A stretch of DNA of 64,000 nucleotides from Planctomycetota bacterium (GCA_016719295.1 JADKAF010000001.1:6944001-7008000); one strand, 5' to 3'; positions 25,655 through 34,625 are shown, counted from the first letter of the stretch. The notes: generated by a model not told the origin, from the letters alone. A program made the numbers and translations.

Positions 25655-27645
25655 TCGACGCCGTGCATCATGCGGCGGATGAGCGGCGAGAGCAGCAGCA
25701 GCAAGAGCCCCGCGCCGACCGCGAACGCGAAGGCGCCGAAGTAGACCGGATCGTAGCGCTGCTTGATCGGCTGCACGACGATCGCGTCGAGCGCCTCGGC
25801 CGCCTTGTCGTCGCCGCCGCCCTTCTCGACGATGCTCTCGATGCGCTCGGCGATCACCGGGGCGATGAGTCCCTTCTGCACCGCGATCGCGAGGGAATCC
25901 TTCGTCGAGACCTTGGGCTCGAGCGCACGACCCGCGGCGAGGAAGCCGCCGAGCGAGCTCGCGCCGAGCTCGCCGCTCTTCAGCGTCTCGAGCGGCTTGC
26001 CCTTCTCGACGACGTACTTCGAGGTCACGATCTCGTAGTAGAGCGTCTCCTGGAAGCCGTCGCCGTGGAGGAACTCGCCGAGCTTCGTGCCGACCGCGGC
26101 CTCGCTCGCGCCATCCAAGCTGAGCGGTGCGAGCTGCTGCTTCACCCCCGCGCCGAACCACTGCGCCTTCACGCCCTTGTCGAGCACGCCGCTCACGGGC
26201 ACGCCCTGCGCGACGAGCCGCGGCAAGAGGCGCGCGAGCGTCTCGCCCGCCGCTCCGGCCGGGAGCCGCTCCAGCGTGTCGAGCCCGCCGCCCGCGGGCA
26301 GCCGATAGCGCGGCTCGGCGAGCGCCATCACCGCGGCGTTCGGGGCGAAGTCGAGCTTGGTGAGCTTCGCCACCTCGCCCGCCATGATGTGGCCCAGACC
26401 GATGGTCATGAACCAGGCGCCCATCACGAAGCCGGTGATGCGCTTCGGCGCGAGCTGCGTCACGGCGGAGAGGCCGACCGGCGAGAGGCAGAGCTCGCCC
26501 GTCGTGTGGAACATGTACGCGAGCACGAGGAAGAGGAGGCCCGTGCGCGCGCCTTCGCCGGCGAGCGAGTTGCCGAGATTGAGCACGGCGAAGCCGATGC
26601 CGAGCTGGATCAGGCCGTAGGCGAACTTCGCCGGGATCGACGGGTTCTTCTTCCGCGCCGAGAGCGCGAGCCAGAGCGAGGAGAAGAAGGGCCCGTAGAA
26701 GAGGATGAAGAACGCGTTGATCGACTGCATCGTCGAGGTCGGGATGCCGTGGCGATCGACGCAGCGATCCGCGTAGAGCGTGAGCGACGAGCCCGCCTGC
26801 TCGAAGAGCCCCCAGAAGAACGCGTGGAAGATCATCAGGATCATCAACGCGTAGAGCTTCGAGCGGGACTCGCGCTCCTTCTCCCGGAACGCGACGAAGA
26901 GCAGGTAGCCGAAGATCGCGGCCATCGCGAAGAGGAGTCCCGTCTTCGTCGCGGAGTACTCGTAGAGCAGGAACGCGGTGAGCGGGACGAGCGCGATCGC
27001 GCCGCCGTAGACCGCGTACTGATATCTCTGCAGGCGATCGTAGTCGGGCGCTTCGCCGCGGCCCTCGAGGCGGTCTTGTCCGAGCAGGAAGGTCGCGACG
27101 CCGACGGCCATGCCGATGCCGGCCATCGCGAAGCCGACGCCCCAGCCCACGTTCTCGCCGAGCGGGCCGCACACCAGCGGCGCCAGGAACGCGCCGAGGT
27201 TGATGCCCATGTAGAAGATGGTGAAGCCCGAGGTGCGCCGCGGATCGCCCTCGTTGTAGAGCGTGCCGACCGTCGAGGAGATGTTGGGCTTGAAGAAGCC
27301 GTTGCCGACGCACAGGCAGGCCAGGCCCAGGTAGAGCGTCGTCGGGCCGAAGTTCAGCGCTAGCGCCATCTGCCCGATCGCCATCAGCGTCCCGCCGAAG
27401 ACGATCGCGCGCTTGTAGCCGAGCACGGCGTTCGCCATCGCGCCGCCGAGGACGGGGAAGGCGTAGACCAGCGCGCCGTAGGCCGCGTAGACCCCGTAGC
27501 TCACGTCCTCGGGGTAGCCGAGCGCCTTCACCATGTAGAGCACGAGCAGGGCGCGCATCCCGTAGAACGAGAAGCGCTCCCACATCTCGCTGAAGAAGAG
27601 CATCGGCAGGCCGCGGGGGTGGCGAGCGAAGAGCCAGTTCAGCAT
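25651..27645 (-). CDS. POT/PTR family proton-coupled peptide transporter with large loop
   Basis: 664 residues, longer than the usual 450-500. The proton-coupling motif ExxERFxxYG appears as EMWERFSFYGMRALLVLYM near residue 20. Later POT signatures are FFKPNISSTVGTLY and a helix with GELCLSPVGLSAVTQLAPKR. Between that and the last helix (FGAFAFAVGAGLLLLLLSPL) is an insert of about 170 residues, predicted soluble and helical, that accounts for the extra length. It imports di- and tripeptides with protons. The stop overlaps the start of the DUF819 gene. Confidence 0.85.
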   Translation of the reverse strand: MLNWLFARHPRGLPMLFFSEMWERFSFYGMRALLVLYMVKALGYPEDVSYGVYAAYGALVYAFPVLGGAMANAVLGYKRAIVFGGTLMAIGQMALALNFGPTTLYLGLACLCVGNGFFKPNISSTVGTLYNEGDPRRTSGFTIFYMGINLGAFLAPLVCGPLGENVGWGVGFAMAGIGMAVGVATFLLGQDRLEGRGEAPDYDRLQRYQYAVYGGAIALVPLTAFLLYEYSATKTGLLFAMAAIFGYLLFVAFREKERESRSKLYALMILMIFHAFFWGLFEQAGSSLTLYADRCVDRHGIPTSTMQSINAFFILFYGPFFSSLWLALSARKKNPSIPAKFAYGLIQLGIGFAVLNLGNSLAGEGARTGLLFLVLAYMFHTTGELCLSPVGLSAVTQLAPKRITGFVMGAWFMTIGLGHIMAGEVAKLTKLDFAPNAAVMALAEPRYRLPAGGGLDTLERLPAGAAGETLARLLPRLVAQGVPVSGVLDKGVKAQWFGAGVKQQLAPLSLDGASEAAVGTKLGEFLHGDGFQETLYYEIVTSKYVVEKGKPLETLKSGELGASSLGGFLAAGRALEPKVSTKDSLAIAVQKGLIAPVIAERIESIVEKGGGDDKAAEALDAIVVQPIKQRYDPVYFGAFAFAVGAGLLLLLLSPLIRRMMHGVE

Positions 27646-27834
27646 GGAGTCGGCCGTGGGCGGAGGTGGGGGGAGACGAGGGGCGCGCGGCGCGCGGTCG
27701 CGAGCGCCGGCGGATTGTAGCCCTCGCTCGCGCCGGTCCCACTCCCATCTCGCCTTCGCCGCTGGCCTGACTTAACCTGCGCTCGATGCGGCGCACGCGC
27801 GCCGCGCTTCTCAAGACCGAGTGGAGTGCACGCC

Positions 27835-28317
27835 GTGGCGAAGAGCGCAAAGATCGAGATCGGGATCGCGGAGAAGGATCGCAAGGCCATCGCGGACGGG
27901 CTCGCGAAGCTGCTGGCCGATACCTACACGCTCTATCTGAAGACCCACAACTTCCACTGGAACGTCACGGGGCCGATGTTCCAGACGCTGCACTTGATGT
28001 TCGAGACGCAGTACAACGAGCTCGCCCTCGCGGTCGATCTCATCGCCGAGCGCATCCGCGCGCTGGGCTTCCCCGCGCCCGGCACCTACGCCGAGTTCGC
28101 GCAGCTCTCCTCGATCGCCGAGACGTCCGGCGTGCCCAAGGCCGAGCAGATGATCGCGCTCCTCGTCGAAGGCCAGGAGGCCGTCGTGCGCACCGCGCGC
28201 TCGCTCTTCCCCCTCGTCGACAAGTGCAGCGACGAGCCGACCGCCGACCTCCTCACGCAGCGCATGCAGGTCCACGAGAAGACCGCCTGGATGCTGCGCA
28301 GCCTCCTCGAGCGCTGA
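27835..28317 (+). CDS. dps: Dps-like ferritin-fold DNA-protection protein
   Basis: 160 residues from the GTG at 27835, chosen because GGAG lies eight bases upstream; another GTG at 27826 has a poorer site. The Dps ferroxidase region THNFHWNVTGPMFQTLHLMF followed by ETQYNELA is present, as is the helix with DLIAERIRALGFPAPGTY. Dps assembles as a dodecamer that oxidises Fe(II) with hydrogen peroxide and stores iron. The C-terminus (EKTAWMLRSLLER) keeps the typical ending. It is divergent from the POT gene and tail-to-tail with the aminopeptidase gene, with a palindromic repeat between. Confidence 0.92.
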   Translation: MAKSAKIEIGIAEKDRKAIADGLAKLLADTYTLYLKTHNFHWNVTGPMFQTLHLMFETQYNELALAVDLIAERIRALGFPAPGTYAEFAQLSSIAETSGVPKAEQMIALLVEGQEAVVRTARSLFPLVDKCSDEPTADLLTQRMQVHEKTAWMLRSLLER

Positions 28318-28319
28318 GC

Positions 28320-28370
28320 TCTCACTGCACAGTCAAGGTGCCCGGCACGTTCTCTGTGTGGTGGGGTCAG
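28320..28370. repeat. Palindromic dispersed repeat, copy 3
   Basis: CTCACTGCACAGTCAAGGTG then CCCGGCACGTTCTCTGTG and GGTGGGGTCAG. It shares CACAGT-AAGGTG-CC and the trailing GGGGTCAG with the copies at 524-573 and 5280-5325. It lies between the convergent dps and aminopeptidase genes and runs into a short tandem array. Confidence 0.7.
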
Positions 28371-28437
28371 GGGCTCTGTGTGGGTGGGGTCAGGGGCTCT
28401 GTGCAGTGGGCCAGGGGCTCTGTGGAGTGGGTCAGGG
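28361..28437. repeat. Short tandem array derived from the repeat tail
   Basis: About four imperfect copies of a 21-23 nt unit, GTGGGGTCAGGGGCTCTGTG or close variants. The last copy supplies the TCA (28432-28434) that is the stop codon of the reverse-strand aminopeptidase gene. Units are too short and unspaced for a CRISPR array; slippage expansion is likelier. Confidence 0.8.
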
Positions 28438-30240
28438 GCGCTCGGCGAGCCAGCTCGCCAGCTCGCGGCGCTCGCCGGGATCGAGGCGCGTCCCGAGGCG
28501 CTCCACGCATTCGCGTTGGTAGAGGTCGAGCCAGTGGCGCTGCGAAGTGGAGAGGCGCTCGCGGTCGATCAGGTTCTCGTCGAAGGGGATCCAGGTCAGG
28601 GATTCGAGCTCGAGCCAGCGCTTCTCACCTTCGGCGACCGGGGCGTCGCCGACCTGGCGCACGAGGTAGAGGTTCTCGAGGCGGATGCCGCCCCAGCCCG
28701 CGCGGTAGTAGCCGGGCTCGATCGAGGTCACGTGACCGGGCTCGAGCGGGCGGCTCGAGGCGTTGCGGCCGGCGGAGATCGAGAACGGACCTTCGTGCAC
28801 GTTCAGCAGCGCGCCGACGCCGTGGCCGGTGCCGTGCGCGTAGTCGAGGAGCTCGTTCCAGAGCGAGGCGCGCGCGAGCGTGTCGAGCGCCTGCCCCCCC
28901 GTGCCGGCGGGGAAGCGCTGCGCGGCGGAATCGATGTGGCCGCGGAGGACGGCGGTGTAGGCGCGGCGCTGCTCCTCGTCCGCCGCGCCGATCGCCATCG
29001 TCCTCGTCGCGTCGGTGGTGCCGCCGGCCAGATGCGCGCCGGAATCGATGAGGAAGAGCTCGCCGCGGCCGATCGGGCGCTCGCCTGCCGCGCCGTAGTG
29101 GATGATCGCGCCGTTCTCGCCGGCTCCGGCGATCGTGCCGAAGCTCTGGCCCCAGTAGTCCTCCTGCTGCGCGTAGAGCCGCTCGAGCTCCTGCGCGAAG
29201 CGGCGCTCGGTGAGCTGCACGCCGCGCGCGCACTCGCGCCGCAGCCAGAGCAGCGCCTTCGTCACCGCGACGGAGGCGAGCAGGTTCGCGCGGCGCATCG
29301 CGGCCTGCTCGGCCGCGTTCTTCTTCGCCTTCAGGATCTCGATGGGCGAGTCGCCGCGCGAGATCGAAGCTCCGGCGCGCTCGAGGGCCGCGACCACGCC
29401 GCGCGTCGCGCCGCTCGGATCGACGCGCACCTTCTGCCCGCCACGCGTCGCGAGGAACGCTCGCCAGGCACCGTAATCATGCACCGCGAGCTCGGGCAGA
29501 CGCGACGCATAGCCGAGCGGCAGGCGCAACGCGGGCTCGCGCACGAAGAGATGCAGCTCGCGCTCGTCGAGCCAGAGGAACGACTCGAAGACCGGGTTGT
29601 ACGGCACGTCGCTCGTGCTGCGCAGATCGAGCAGCCAGGCGATCTGATCGAGCTTCAGCGCGAGCAGCGCATCGACTTTGGCGTTCGCGAGCTCGGCCCG
29701 CACGCGCTGCACCTTCTCCATCGGGCTGCTGCCGCTCCACTCCTCCGGGATCTCGCGCAGCGCCGCGGTCGCGGGCTCGGGGCGCTCGGACCAGAGCACA
29801 TCGACCAGGTTCTCCTCGACCTCGACCTGGCGCAGACCGGAGCCGGAGAGCGCGTCGTACATGCCGAGCGAGAGCGCGTGCGGATCGAAGCCCAGCGCCG
29901 GGGCGGGCGCGCCCTCTGCGAGCTGCTTCAGCTTCTCGACGAGCGTCGGCGCGCCGCTCGCGCCGACCTTCACCGCCGCGATGCCGCTGCCCGCGAGCTC
30001 GCTGTCCGCCTGCAGGTGATAGCGCCCGTCGACGAACAGCCAGGCCTCTTCGCGCCCGACCAGCAGATCGCCGGCGGAGCCCGAGAAGCCGGAGAGCCAC
30101 TCGCGCCGCGCTCGCCACGGCGGCAGGTACTCGTTCACATGCTCGTCGGCAGAGGGAACGAGATAGAGGTCGATGCCGAGCTGCGGCATCCTCGTGCGCA
30201 GCGCGGCGAGCCGTTCGGCCGGGGTGTTCATGGCTCTCAT
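28432..30240 (-). CDS. Xaa-Pro aminopeptidase, M24B family
   Basis: 602 residues from the ATG at 30240, with GGGAGG six bases upstream (another ATG at 30231). Two creatinase-like N-terminal domains (MPQLGIDLYLVPSADEHVNE, then WLFVDGRYHLQAD) precede the pita-bread catalytic domain. Its metal ligands are visible: FLIDSGAHLAGGTTDATRT (two Asp), YAHGTGHGVGALLNVHEGP (His) and SIEPGYYRAGWGGIRLEN (two Glu). Three-domain architecture and length match the eukaryote-like XPNPEP1 group. It removes N-terminal residues before proline in the cytoplasm, consistent with peptide use near a POT transporter. The stop codon lies in the short tandem array. Confidence 0.92.
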   Translation of the reverse strand: MRAMNTPAERLAALRTRMPQLGIDLYLVPSADEHVNEYLPPWRARREWLSGFSGSAGDLLVGREEAWLFVDGRYHLQADSELAGSGIAAVKVGASGAPTLVEKLKQLAEGAPAPALGFDPHALSLGMYDALSGSGLRQVEVEENLVDVLWSERPEPATAALREIPEEWSGSSPMEKVQRVRAELANAKVDALLALKLDQIAWLLDLRSTSDVPYNPVFESFLWLDERELHLFVREPALRLPLGYASRLPELAVHDYGAWRAFLATRGGQKVRVDPSGATRGVVAALERAGASISRGDSPIEILKAKKNAAEQAAMRRANLLASVAVTKALLWLRRECARGVQLTERRFAQELERLYAQQEDYWGQSFGTIAGAGENGAIIHYGAAGERPIGRGELFLIDSGAHLAGGTTDATRTMAIGAADEEQRRAYTAVLRGHIDSAAQRFPAGTGGQALDTLARASLWNELLDYAHGTGHGVGALLNVHEGPFSISAGRNASSRPLEPGHVTSIEPGYYRAGWGGIRLENLYLVRQVGDAPVAEGEKRWLELESLTWIPFDENLIDRERLSTSQRHWLDLYQRECVERLGTRLDPGERRELASWLAERP

Positions 30241-30327
30241 GGTGCGCCTCCCGCGGCGACCTTTCCAGGAGCGGTGGGAGAGCGGTTACTCTCCTCGTCC
30301 CCGACGCGCTCGAAGAGGAACCCGTTC

Positions 30328-31146
30328 ATGCCGGTCCGCGCTCTCCATCTCCTGCTCTGCTCCACGCTGCTCTTCGCGAGCGCCTGCTCCTCCGGCGAGA
30401 TCGCGCGCCGCACCGATCGCTTCGATCACGAGGCCGCGGCCGTCTCCTCGCTGCGCTTGAGCTCCACCAACGGGAACCTCGAGTGCCAGCGCCGCGGCGA
30501 TGTCGAGCGCCTGGAGCTCGACGTCGTTCTGCAGGTCGGTGGTGCCTCCGAGGAGGAAGCCGCGGAGCGCCTGCGCACGACGCAGGTGCGCACGACCTTC
30601 GAGGGCGGCGAGCTCAGCGCGTGGGTCGAGTTCCCCGATCCGCGCCACGACTTGGATGAAGCGCATCTCTTCGTGCGCGCTCCGCTGCCGGTCGCTGCCG
30701 TGCTGAAGACCGCGAACGGCGCGATTCGCTGCACCGACCTCGAGCGCGGCATCGATGCGCACACGCGGAATGGCGCGATCGAGATCCGCGGGCGCCACGC
30801 CGATGTGCTCGCGCGCTCCGTGAACGGCGCGGTGGCGATCACCGGCGTGCTCGGCCGCGCGAAGGGCGAGACGAAGAACGGCAGCCTCGAGCTCGAGCTC
30901 GGCGACGGCGCTCAAGGCGGCTTCGAGCTCGCGAACGAGAACGGCGCGATCGAGATCTCCGTGCCGCGCGCGCTGCGCGGCCACATCCTGCTGCAGACGG
31001 CGAACGGCGAGCTCGAGGTCGCCGGCGCGCCGACCGTCGAGGAGAAGAGCGAGGGCCAGCTCGACCAGCTCCGCATTGAGCTCGGCGTGGGGTCGGCCTC
31101 CGTCGCGCGGACCGAGAACGGGTCCGTGCGCTGCGTCGTGCGCTGA
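30328..31146 (+). CDS. DUF4097-type beta-strand repeat lipoprotein
   Basis: 272 residues from the ATG at 30328, after AGAGGAA. A signal sequence ends LLFASACSSG with a plausible lipid-modified Cys. The rest is a repeating short beta motif centred on asparagine-glycine: TNGNLECQRR, TANGAIRCTDLE, RNGAIEIRGRH, VNGAVAITGVLG, KNGSLELELGD, ENGAIEISVPRA, ANGELEVAGAP and ENGSVRCVVR. This is the pattern of DUF4097/adhesin-like parallel beta-helices. In other bacteria such proteins sit near anti-sigma or BlaR-type systems. Here the BlaI/BlaR1 operon begins 100 nt downstream. The role is unknown. Confidence 0.82.
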   Translation: MPVRALHLLLCSTLLFASACSSGEIARRTDRFDHEAAAVSSLRLSSTNGNLECQRRGDVERLELDVVLQVGGASEEEAAERLRTTQVRTTFEGGELSAWVEFPDPRHDLDEAHLFVRAPLPVAAVLKTANGAIRCTDLERGIDAHTRNGAIEIRGRHADVLARSVNGAVAITGVLGRAKGETKNGSLELELGDGAQGGFELANENGAIEISVPRALRGHILLQTANGELEVAGAPTVEEKSEGQLDQLRIELGVGSASVARTENGSVRCVVR

Positions 31147-31198
31147 GCGCGATCCGCGCTCCACGAAAAAACCTCGGGCAGGGGCTAGCGCGATCCGA

Positions 31199-31226
31199 CT
31201 ACAGGTGTAGAACTACGCCTGTAGTT
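31199..31226. promoter_or_regulatory. Double dyad, predicted BlaI-type operator
   Basis: Two adjacent palindromes lie 20 nt before the BlaI-type start: CTACAGGTGTAG (31199-31210, arms CTACA/TGTAG) and AACTACGCCTGTAGTT (31211-31226, arms AACTAC/GTAGTT). BlaI/MecI repressors bind TACA-N-TGTA-type dyads, so autoregulation of the downstream operon is expected. Confidence 0.75.
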
Positions 31227-31246
31227 CAGGAGCTCGAGTCCGCGCC

Positions 31247-31669
31247 ATGCCCGATCCCGCCCGCCTCGGAGACTTGCAGCTCGCCATCCTCCGCGCGCTC
31301 TGGAGCCGCGGAGAGGCGACCGCCGCCGAAGTCCACGCCGACCTGCACGCCGAGCGCGGCCTCGCGCCGACGACCATCGCGACGATGCTCCGGCGCCTCG
31401 CCTCGCAGGGCTTCGCGAGCTTCCGCAATGAAGGGCGCGTCTTCGTCTATCGCGCGGCCATCGACGAGGAGAGCGTGCAGCGCGCCGCGGTGCGCGATCT
31501 GCACGAGCGGCTCTTCGCGGGCGACGCCGAGGCGCTGGTGCACCAGCTCCTCGACGCGCGCGAGCTCAGCGCGAGCGAGCTCGAGGGCCTCCGCGCGCTT
31601 ATCGATGCGCGCGCGCAGAGCGCCGAGGCCGAGAGCGGCGCGAGGCCGAGGAGGACGCGCCGTGATTGA
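31247..31669 (+). CDS. BlaI/MecI/CopY family transcriptional repressor
   Basis: 140 residues, typical length. The winged-helix domain fills residues 8-75 (LGDLQLAILRALWSRGEATA, then PTTIATMLRRLASQGFASFR with the wing RNEGRVFVYRA), followed by a dimerisation helix region (LFAGDAEALVHQLLDARELS). It should bind the double dyad just upstream and repress its own operon until cleaved or released through the adjacent BlaR1-type protein. The stop overlaps the start of that gene by 8 nt. In Planctomycetes and Acidobacteria such pairs are common and rarely concern beta-lactam resistance. Confidence 0.92.
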   Translation: MPDPARLGDLQLAILRALWSRGEATAAEVHADLHAERGLAPTTIATMLRRLASQGFASFRNEGRVFVYRAAIDEESVQRAAVRDLHERLFAGDAEALVHQLLDARELSASELEGLRALIDARAQSAEAESGARPRRTRRD

Positions 31670-33077
31670 GCTCTCGCTCGAGGCCGTCGCGAGCTACGCG
31701 CTGACGTGGCTCCTGCATCTCCTCGCGCTGCTCGCGCTCGCCGCCTTGGCGCGGCGCGCGTTGGCGCGCGAGCACGTGGCCGCGCGCGAAGCATGGCTGA
31801 AGGCCGCGCTCCTCGGAGCTCCGCTCACGGCGCTCGCCCAGCTCGCGTGGATCGAGGCACCGCTCGGCGGGACGATCTTCCTCGCGCGGGATGCGCGCGC
31901 CTCGAGCGCCGCACCTCGCGAGCGTTCTTCCGCCGTCGAGCTCGGCGTGGAGCAGCCGAGCTCGGTGCGCGACGCGCTCGCGCACGCCGAGGAAGAGCTA
32001 CCGACGGCGCCTGAGGATGCGTCGCCGCTTCCGAGCGCAGGGCTCGAAGGCACGGAGACGCTGCGGCTCGAGCCGCTCGTCGCGGCGGAGCAGCCGCCGC
32101 GCACGTCGCTCGCCTTCCTCGCCTTCGCGCTCTGGTCCCTCGTGGCGCTGGCGCTGCTCGCGCGACATGGCGTGAGGCGTTGGCGACTCTCCCAGGCGCT
32201 CGCGCATCGCGAGCCCGTGGCCGACGGACCGGCGCGCGATCTGCTCGACGCGCTCTGCCTCGAAGCGGGCTTCGGCCGCGGCGTGCTGCTTTCGCGCTCG
32301 CGCGCGCTGCGCGTGCCGGTCGCGTTCGGCTGGCTGCGCCCCGAGATCTGCGTGCCCGCGAGCTTCTTCGATGAGCTCGAAGAGGCGGCGTGGGAACCGC
32401 TGCTCGCTCACGAGCTGGCCCACCTCGTGCGCCGCGATCCGCTCTGGCTCGCGCTCTGCCGCGCGCAGGCCGCGCTCACGCTCGGCCTGCCGCCGCTGCG
32501 CTGGGCCGAGCGCGCGTTGCGCGCGGATGCCGAATGGCTCGCCGACGCGTGGGCCGCGCAGCGCACCTCGCCCCTCGAGCTCGCGCGCTGCCTCGCCTGC
32601 GTCGCCGAACGCACGCTGCACGCGCGCGCGCCGCGCGGCGCGTTCGCGCTCGCGGGCCACGAGGAGCCCACGCTCACGCGGCGCGTCGAGCGCTTGCTCG
32701 CGCCCGGCGAGGTCGCGCATGCCGCACACGGCGTGCGCGGCGCGCGTCTCGCGGCGCTCGCCCTCTGCGGCGCGCTCGCTCTCGGCGCGCCCGCGCTGCG
32801 CTCCGCGCCGCCCAGCGAGCTCGAACTCGAGCGCGCCGCCTCGCCGGCGAGCCCCGAAGACAAGCCTTCCTCGAGCTCTTCCGCTTCCGCGACGCACGCC
32901 GAGCTCCGCTTGCTCGAGCGCGAGCTCGCCGAGCTCGAGGAGCGCGTGCGCGGAACCTCGCTCGAAGCGGAGCTCGCGCCGCAGCTGGCCCTCTGGGCCG
33001 AGCGCATCGAGCTGCTGCGCGCCGAGCTCTCCCTCGCATCACTGCCCCAGTCCGTCCGTTCGAACCCTTCACGCTGA
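31662..33077 (+). CDS. BlaR1/MecR1-type M56 membrane metallopeptidase
   Basis: 471 residues from the GTG at 31662 (GAGGAGG upstream). Early transmembrane helices (SYALTWLLHLLALLALAALA and one near residue 150, FLAFALWSLVALALLARH) surround a peptidase domain with HELAHLVRRDP at about 250-260, the gluzincin zinc site. A further helix near 355 (LAALALCGALALGAPAL) is followed by about 90 residues ending in a coiled-coil-like helix (LRLLERELAELEERVRGTSL). The penicillin-sensing domain of true BlaR1 is absent. It probably senses an envelope signal and destroys the BlaI-type repressor. Confidence 0.88.
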   Translation: MIELSLEAVASYALTWLLHLLALLALAALARRALAREHVAAREAWLKAALLGAPLTALAQLAWIEAPLGGTIFLARDARASSAAPRERSSAVELGVEQPSSVRDALAHAEEELPTAPEDASPLPSAGLEGTETLRLEPLVAAEQPPRTSLAFLAFALWSLVALALLARHGVRRWRLSQALAHREPVADGPARDLLDALCLEAGFGRGVLLSRSRALRVPVAFGWLRPEICVPASFFDELEEAAWEPLLAHELAHLVRRDPLWLALCRAQAALTLGLPPLRWAERALRADAEWLADAWAAQRTSPLELARCLACVAERTLHARAPRGAFALAGHEEPTLTRRVERLLAPGEVAHAAHGVRGARLAALALCGALALGAPALRSAPPSELELERAASPASPEDKPSSSSSASATHAELRLLERELAELEERVRGTSLEAELAPQLALWAERIELLRAELSLASLPQSVRSNPSR

Positions 33078-33086
33078 GGTCAGACC

Positions 33087-34550
33087 ATGTGGCAACGTCC
33101 GCTCGCGTTCCTCGCTCCCGCCGCGCTCGTCGCGGTGGCGGCTCTGAGCGCCCAATCCCTTCCTCGTGTTCAGGAGCCCGCGGGGCAGGCTCCGAGCACT
33201 CCGCCGATCGAGTCGATCGCGCCCGTCGCGACGCCCGCGCCGGATTCCACGCCCTCGCCGATCGAGTTGCCGGCTGTCCCCGGCGTCGTGGCGCGCACGA
33301 GCGCGGCTCTCGCTCCGCAAGAGCCGACGGCTCCGGCTCCGAACTCGAGGCCTGCGCGGCCGGCGCGCTCGCGCGCGACGGCGACGCCTAGCTCGGGTAG
33401 CGCCGCCGCTCCGAACTCCCAGCTCGACGCTCCGGCCGTGGCGGGAGAGGGCGGAGCGGCCGTTGGCTCGGGCTCCGTGAACACCGCCCCCGCTCCGCGA
33501 AGCGCGATCGCCGGTGAACCGACGCAGCCGCTGCTTCTCACGACGGACTTGGGCGGCGGCTTCACCGCCGTTGGTCCCGGCGGTTCCGCGGGAGGAATCG
33601 GTGGAGCCACGAGCTCCGCTCCGGCGCAGGAGCCGACCGCCGGGCCGACGCCGCCGCGCGCGCGCACGAAGCGCGCCACCGGTGGCGGGGGCGCCATCGG
33701 CGTCGCGCCGCACTCGCCTGCCGCGGCGCAGGAGGAAGCGCAGCGGAAGGCGCGCCTCGATCACGAGCGGGCGCTTTTGGAGGCGCGCGGCGCGGCGCTC
33801 GAGCAGGAGATCGCGACGCTGCATGCGCGCTTGGCGGAGATGGAGGCGCGGCGCGATCGCGCGGCGCAGGAGCGCAAAGCGAGCGGTGAGGCGTCCGCGG
33901 AGCTCGATGCCGCGCAGCGCGAGCTCCTCGAGCGCTACGCGCATCAGAGGCAGGCGCTCCTCGAAGCGCAGCGCGAGGTCGAGCGCGCAGAGGCCCTCCA
34001 CGAGCGCGGTTATCGACGTGCGGAAGCCGAGCTGGATCGCGCCAACGCGGAGTCCGAGCGCGCGCACGCCGAAGCGCGCATGCGCGCGGACCGCGCCATC
34101 GCCGAGGAGCGCACGCGCGACGCGCGCGATCAGGCCCGCGCCGCCGAGAGCCGAGCGCTCGAAGTGCGAGAGGCCGTCGGCCGCGAAGCGCGAGAGGAAG
34201 CACGCGCCGCGGACGAGCGCGCGCGCGAGCGCGCCACCGCTGAGGAGAGCCGCACCGCGCGCAGCCGCTCCCGCGCGGAAGGCGAAGATCCCTTCGGGCG
34301 CCTCGAAGCCGCACGCGCGGAGGCCGAAGCCTCGCGCCAAGCCGCGGAGCGCGCGGCGAAGTTCGCGCGCGAGGCGCAGTCCGCCTTCGGCCAGCTCCAA
34401 CGCTCGCAGGGCGACGGCGCTTCCAAGGCGACCGATGAGCGCCTGGGCCGCGTCGAGCACGAGGTGAAGGAGCTGCGCAAGGAAGTGCGCGCGCTCGGCG
34501 AGAAGATCGATCGCCTGCTCGAGATGCGCGGCGAGCGCCGCATCTACTGA
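33087..34550 (+). CDS. Exported protein with Pro/Ala-rich linker and long coiled coil
   Basis: 487 residues, nine bases after the M56 gene, so third in the BlaI operon. An N-terminal hydrophobic segment (residues 6-22) exports or anchors it. Residues 30-210 are low-complexity Pro/Ala/Gly/Thr. From about 211 to the end it is one long charged helix with heptad character (QEEAQRKARLDHERALLEAR onward, many E, R, A), ending KALGEKIDRLLEMRG-like. No enzyme motif. Planctomycete BlaI/BlaR1 operons often carry such third proteins, whose job is unknown; it could be the signal sensor or an effector on the envelope. Confidence 0.75.
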   Translation: MWQRPLAFLAPAALVAVAALSAQSLPRVQEPAGQAPSTPPIESIAPVATPAPDSTPSPIELPAVPGVVARTSAALAPQEPTAPAPNSRPARPARSRATATPSSGSAAAPNSQLDAPAVAGEGGAAVGSGSVNTAPAPRSAIAGEPTQPLLLTTDLGGGFTAVGPGGSAGGIGGATSSAPAQEPTAGPTPPRARTKRATGGGGAIGVAPHSPAAAQEEAQRKARLDHERALLEARGAALEQEIATLHARLAEMEARRDRAAQERKASGEASAELDAAQRELLERYAHQRQALLEAQREVERAEALHERGYRRAEAELDRANAESERAHAEARMRADRAIAEERTRDARDQARAAESRALEVREAVGREAREEARAADERARERATAEESRTARSRSRAEGEDPFGRLEAARAEAEASRQAAERAAKFAREAQSAFGQLQRSQGDGASKATDERLGRVEHEVKELRKEVRALGEKIDRLLEMRGERRIY

Positions 34551-34574
34551 GCCCGGATCGCTTCGTTCATGCGT

Positions 34575-34625
34575 GCGGCGCCGCGCGGAGGATCGTGCTC
34601 GGCACGGTGCTCTGCGCGGCGCCGC
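34575..34625. terminator. Inverted repeat between convergent genes
   Basis: Perfect 12-nt arms GCGGCGCCGCGC and GCGCGGCGCCGC enclose a 27-nt spacer that itself has GTGC/GCAC pairing. It lies between the convergent coiled-coil gene (stop 34550) and kinase gene (stop 34656). A two-way terminator is the simplest reading; no U-tract is present. Confidence 0.4.

Noticed and set aside
24047..27850. A single 1267-residue protein spanning the DUF819 and POT genes
   Set aside because: The POT gene lies in another frame, and the DUF819 protein has its own ATG and signal peptide at 25654; the longer frame is fortuitous.
28361..28437. CRISPR array or attachment site
   Set aside because: Short imperfect head-to-tail copies without spacers, and no integrase gene nearby.
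31199..31226. Rho-independent terminator
   Set aside because: The stems are short and overlap-adjacent, and their TACA/TGTA arms just before a BlaI-type gene fit an operator better.
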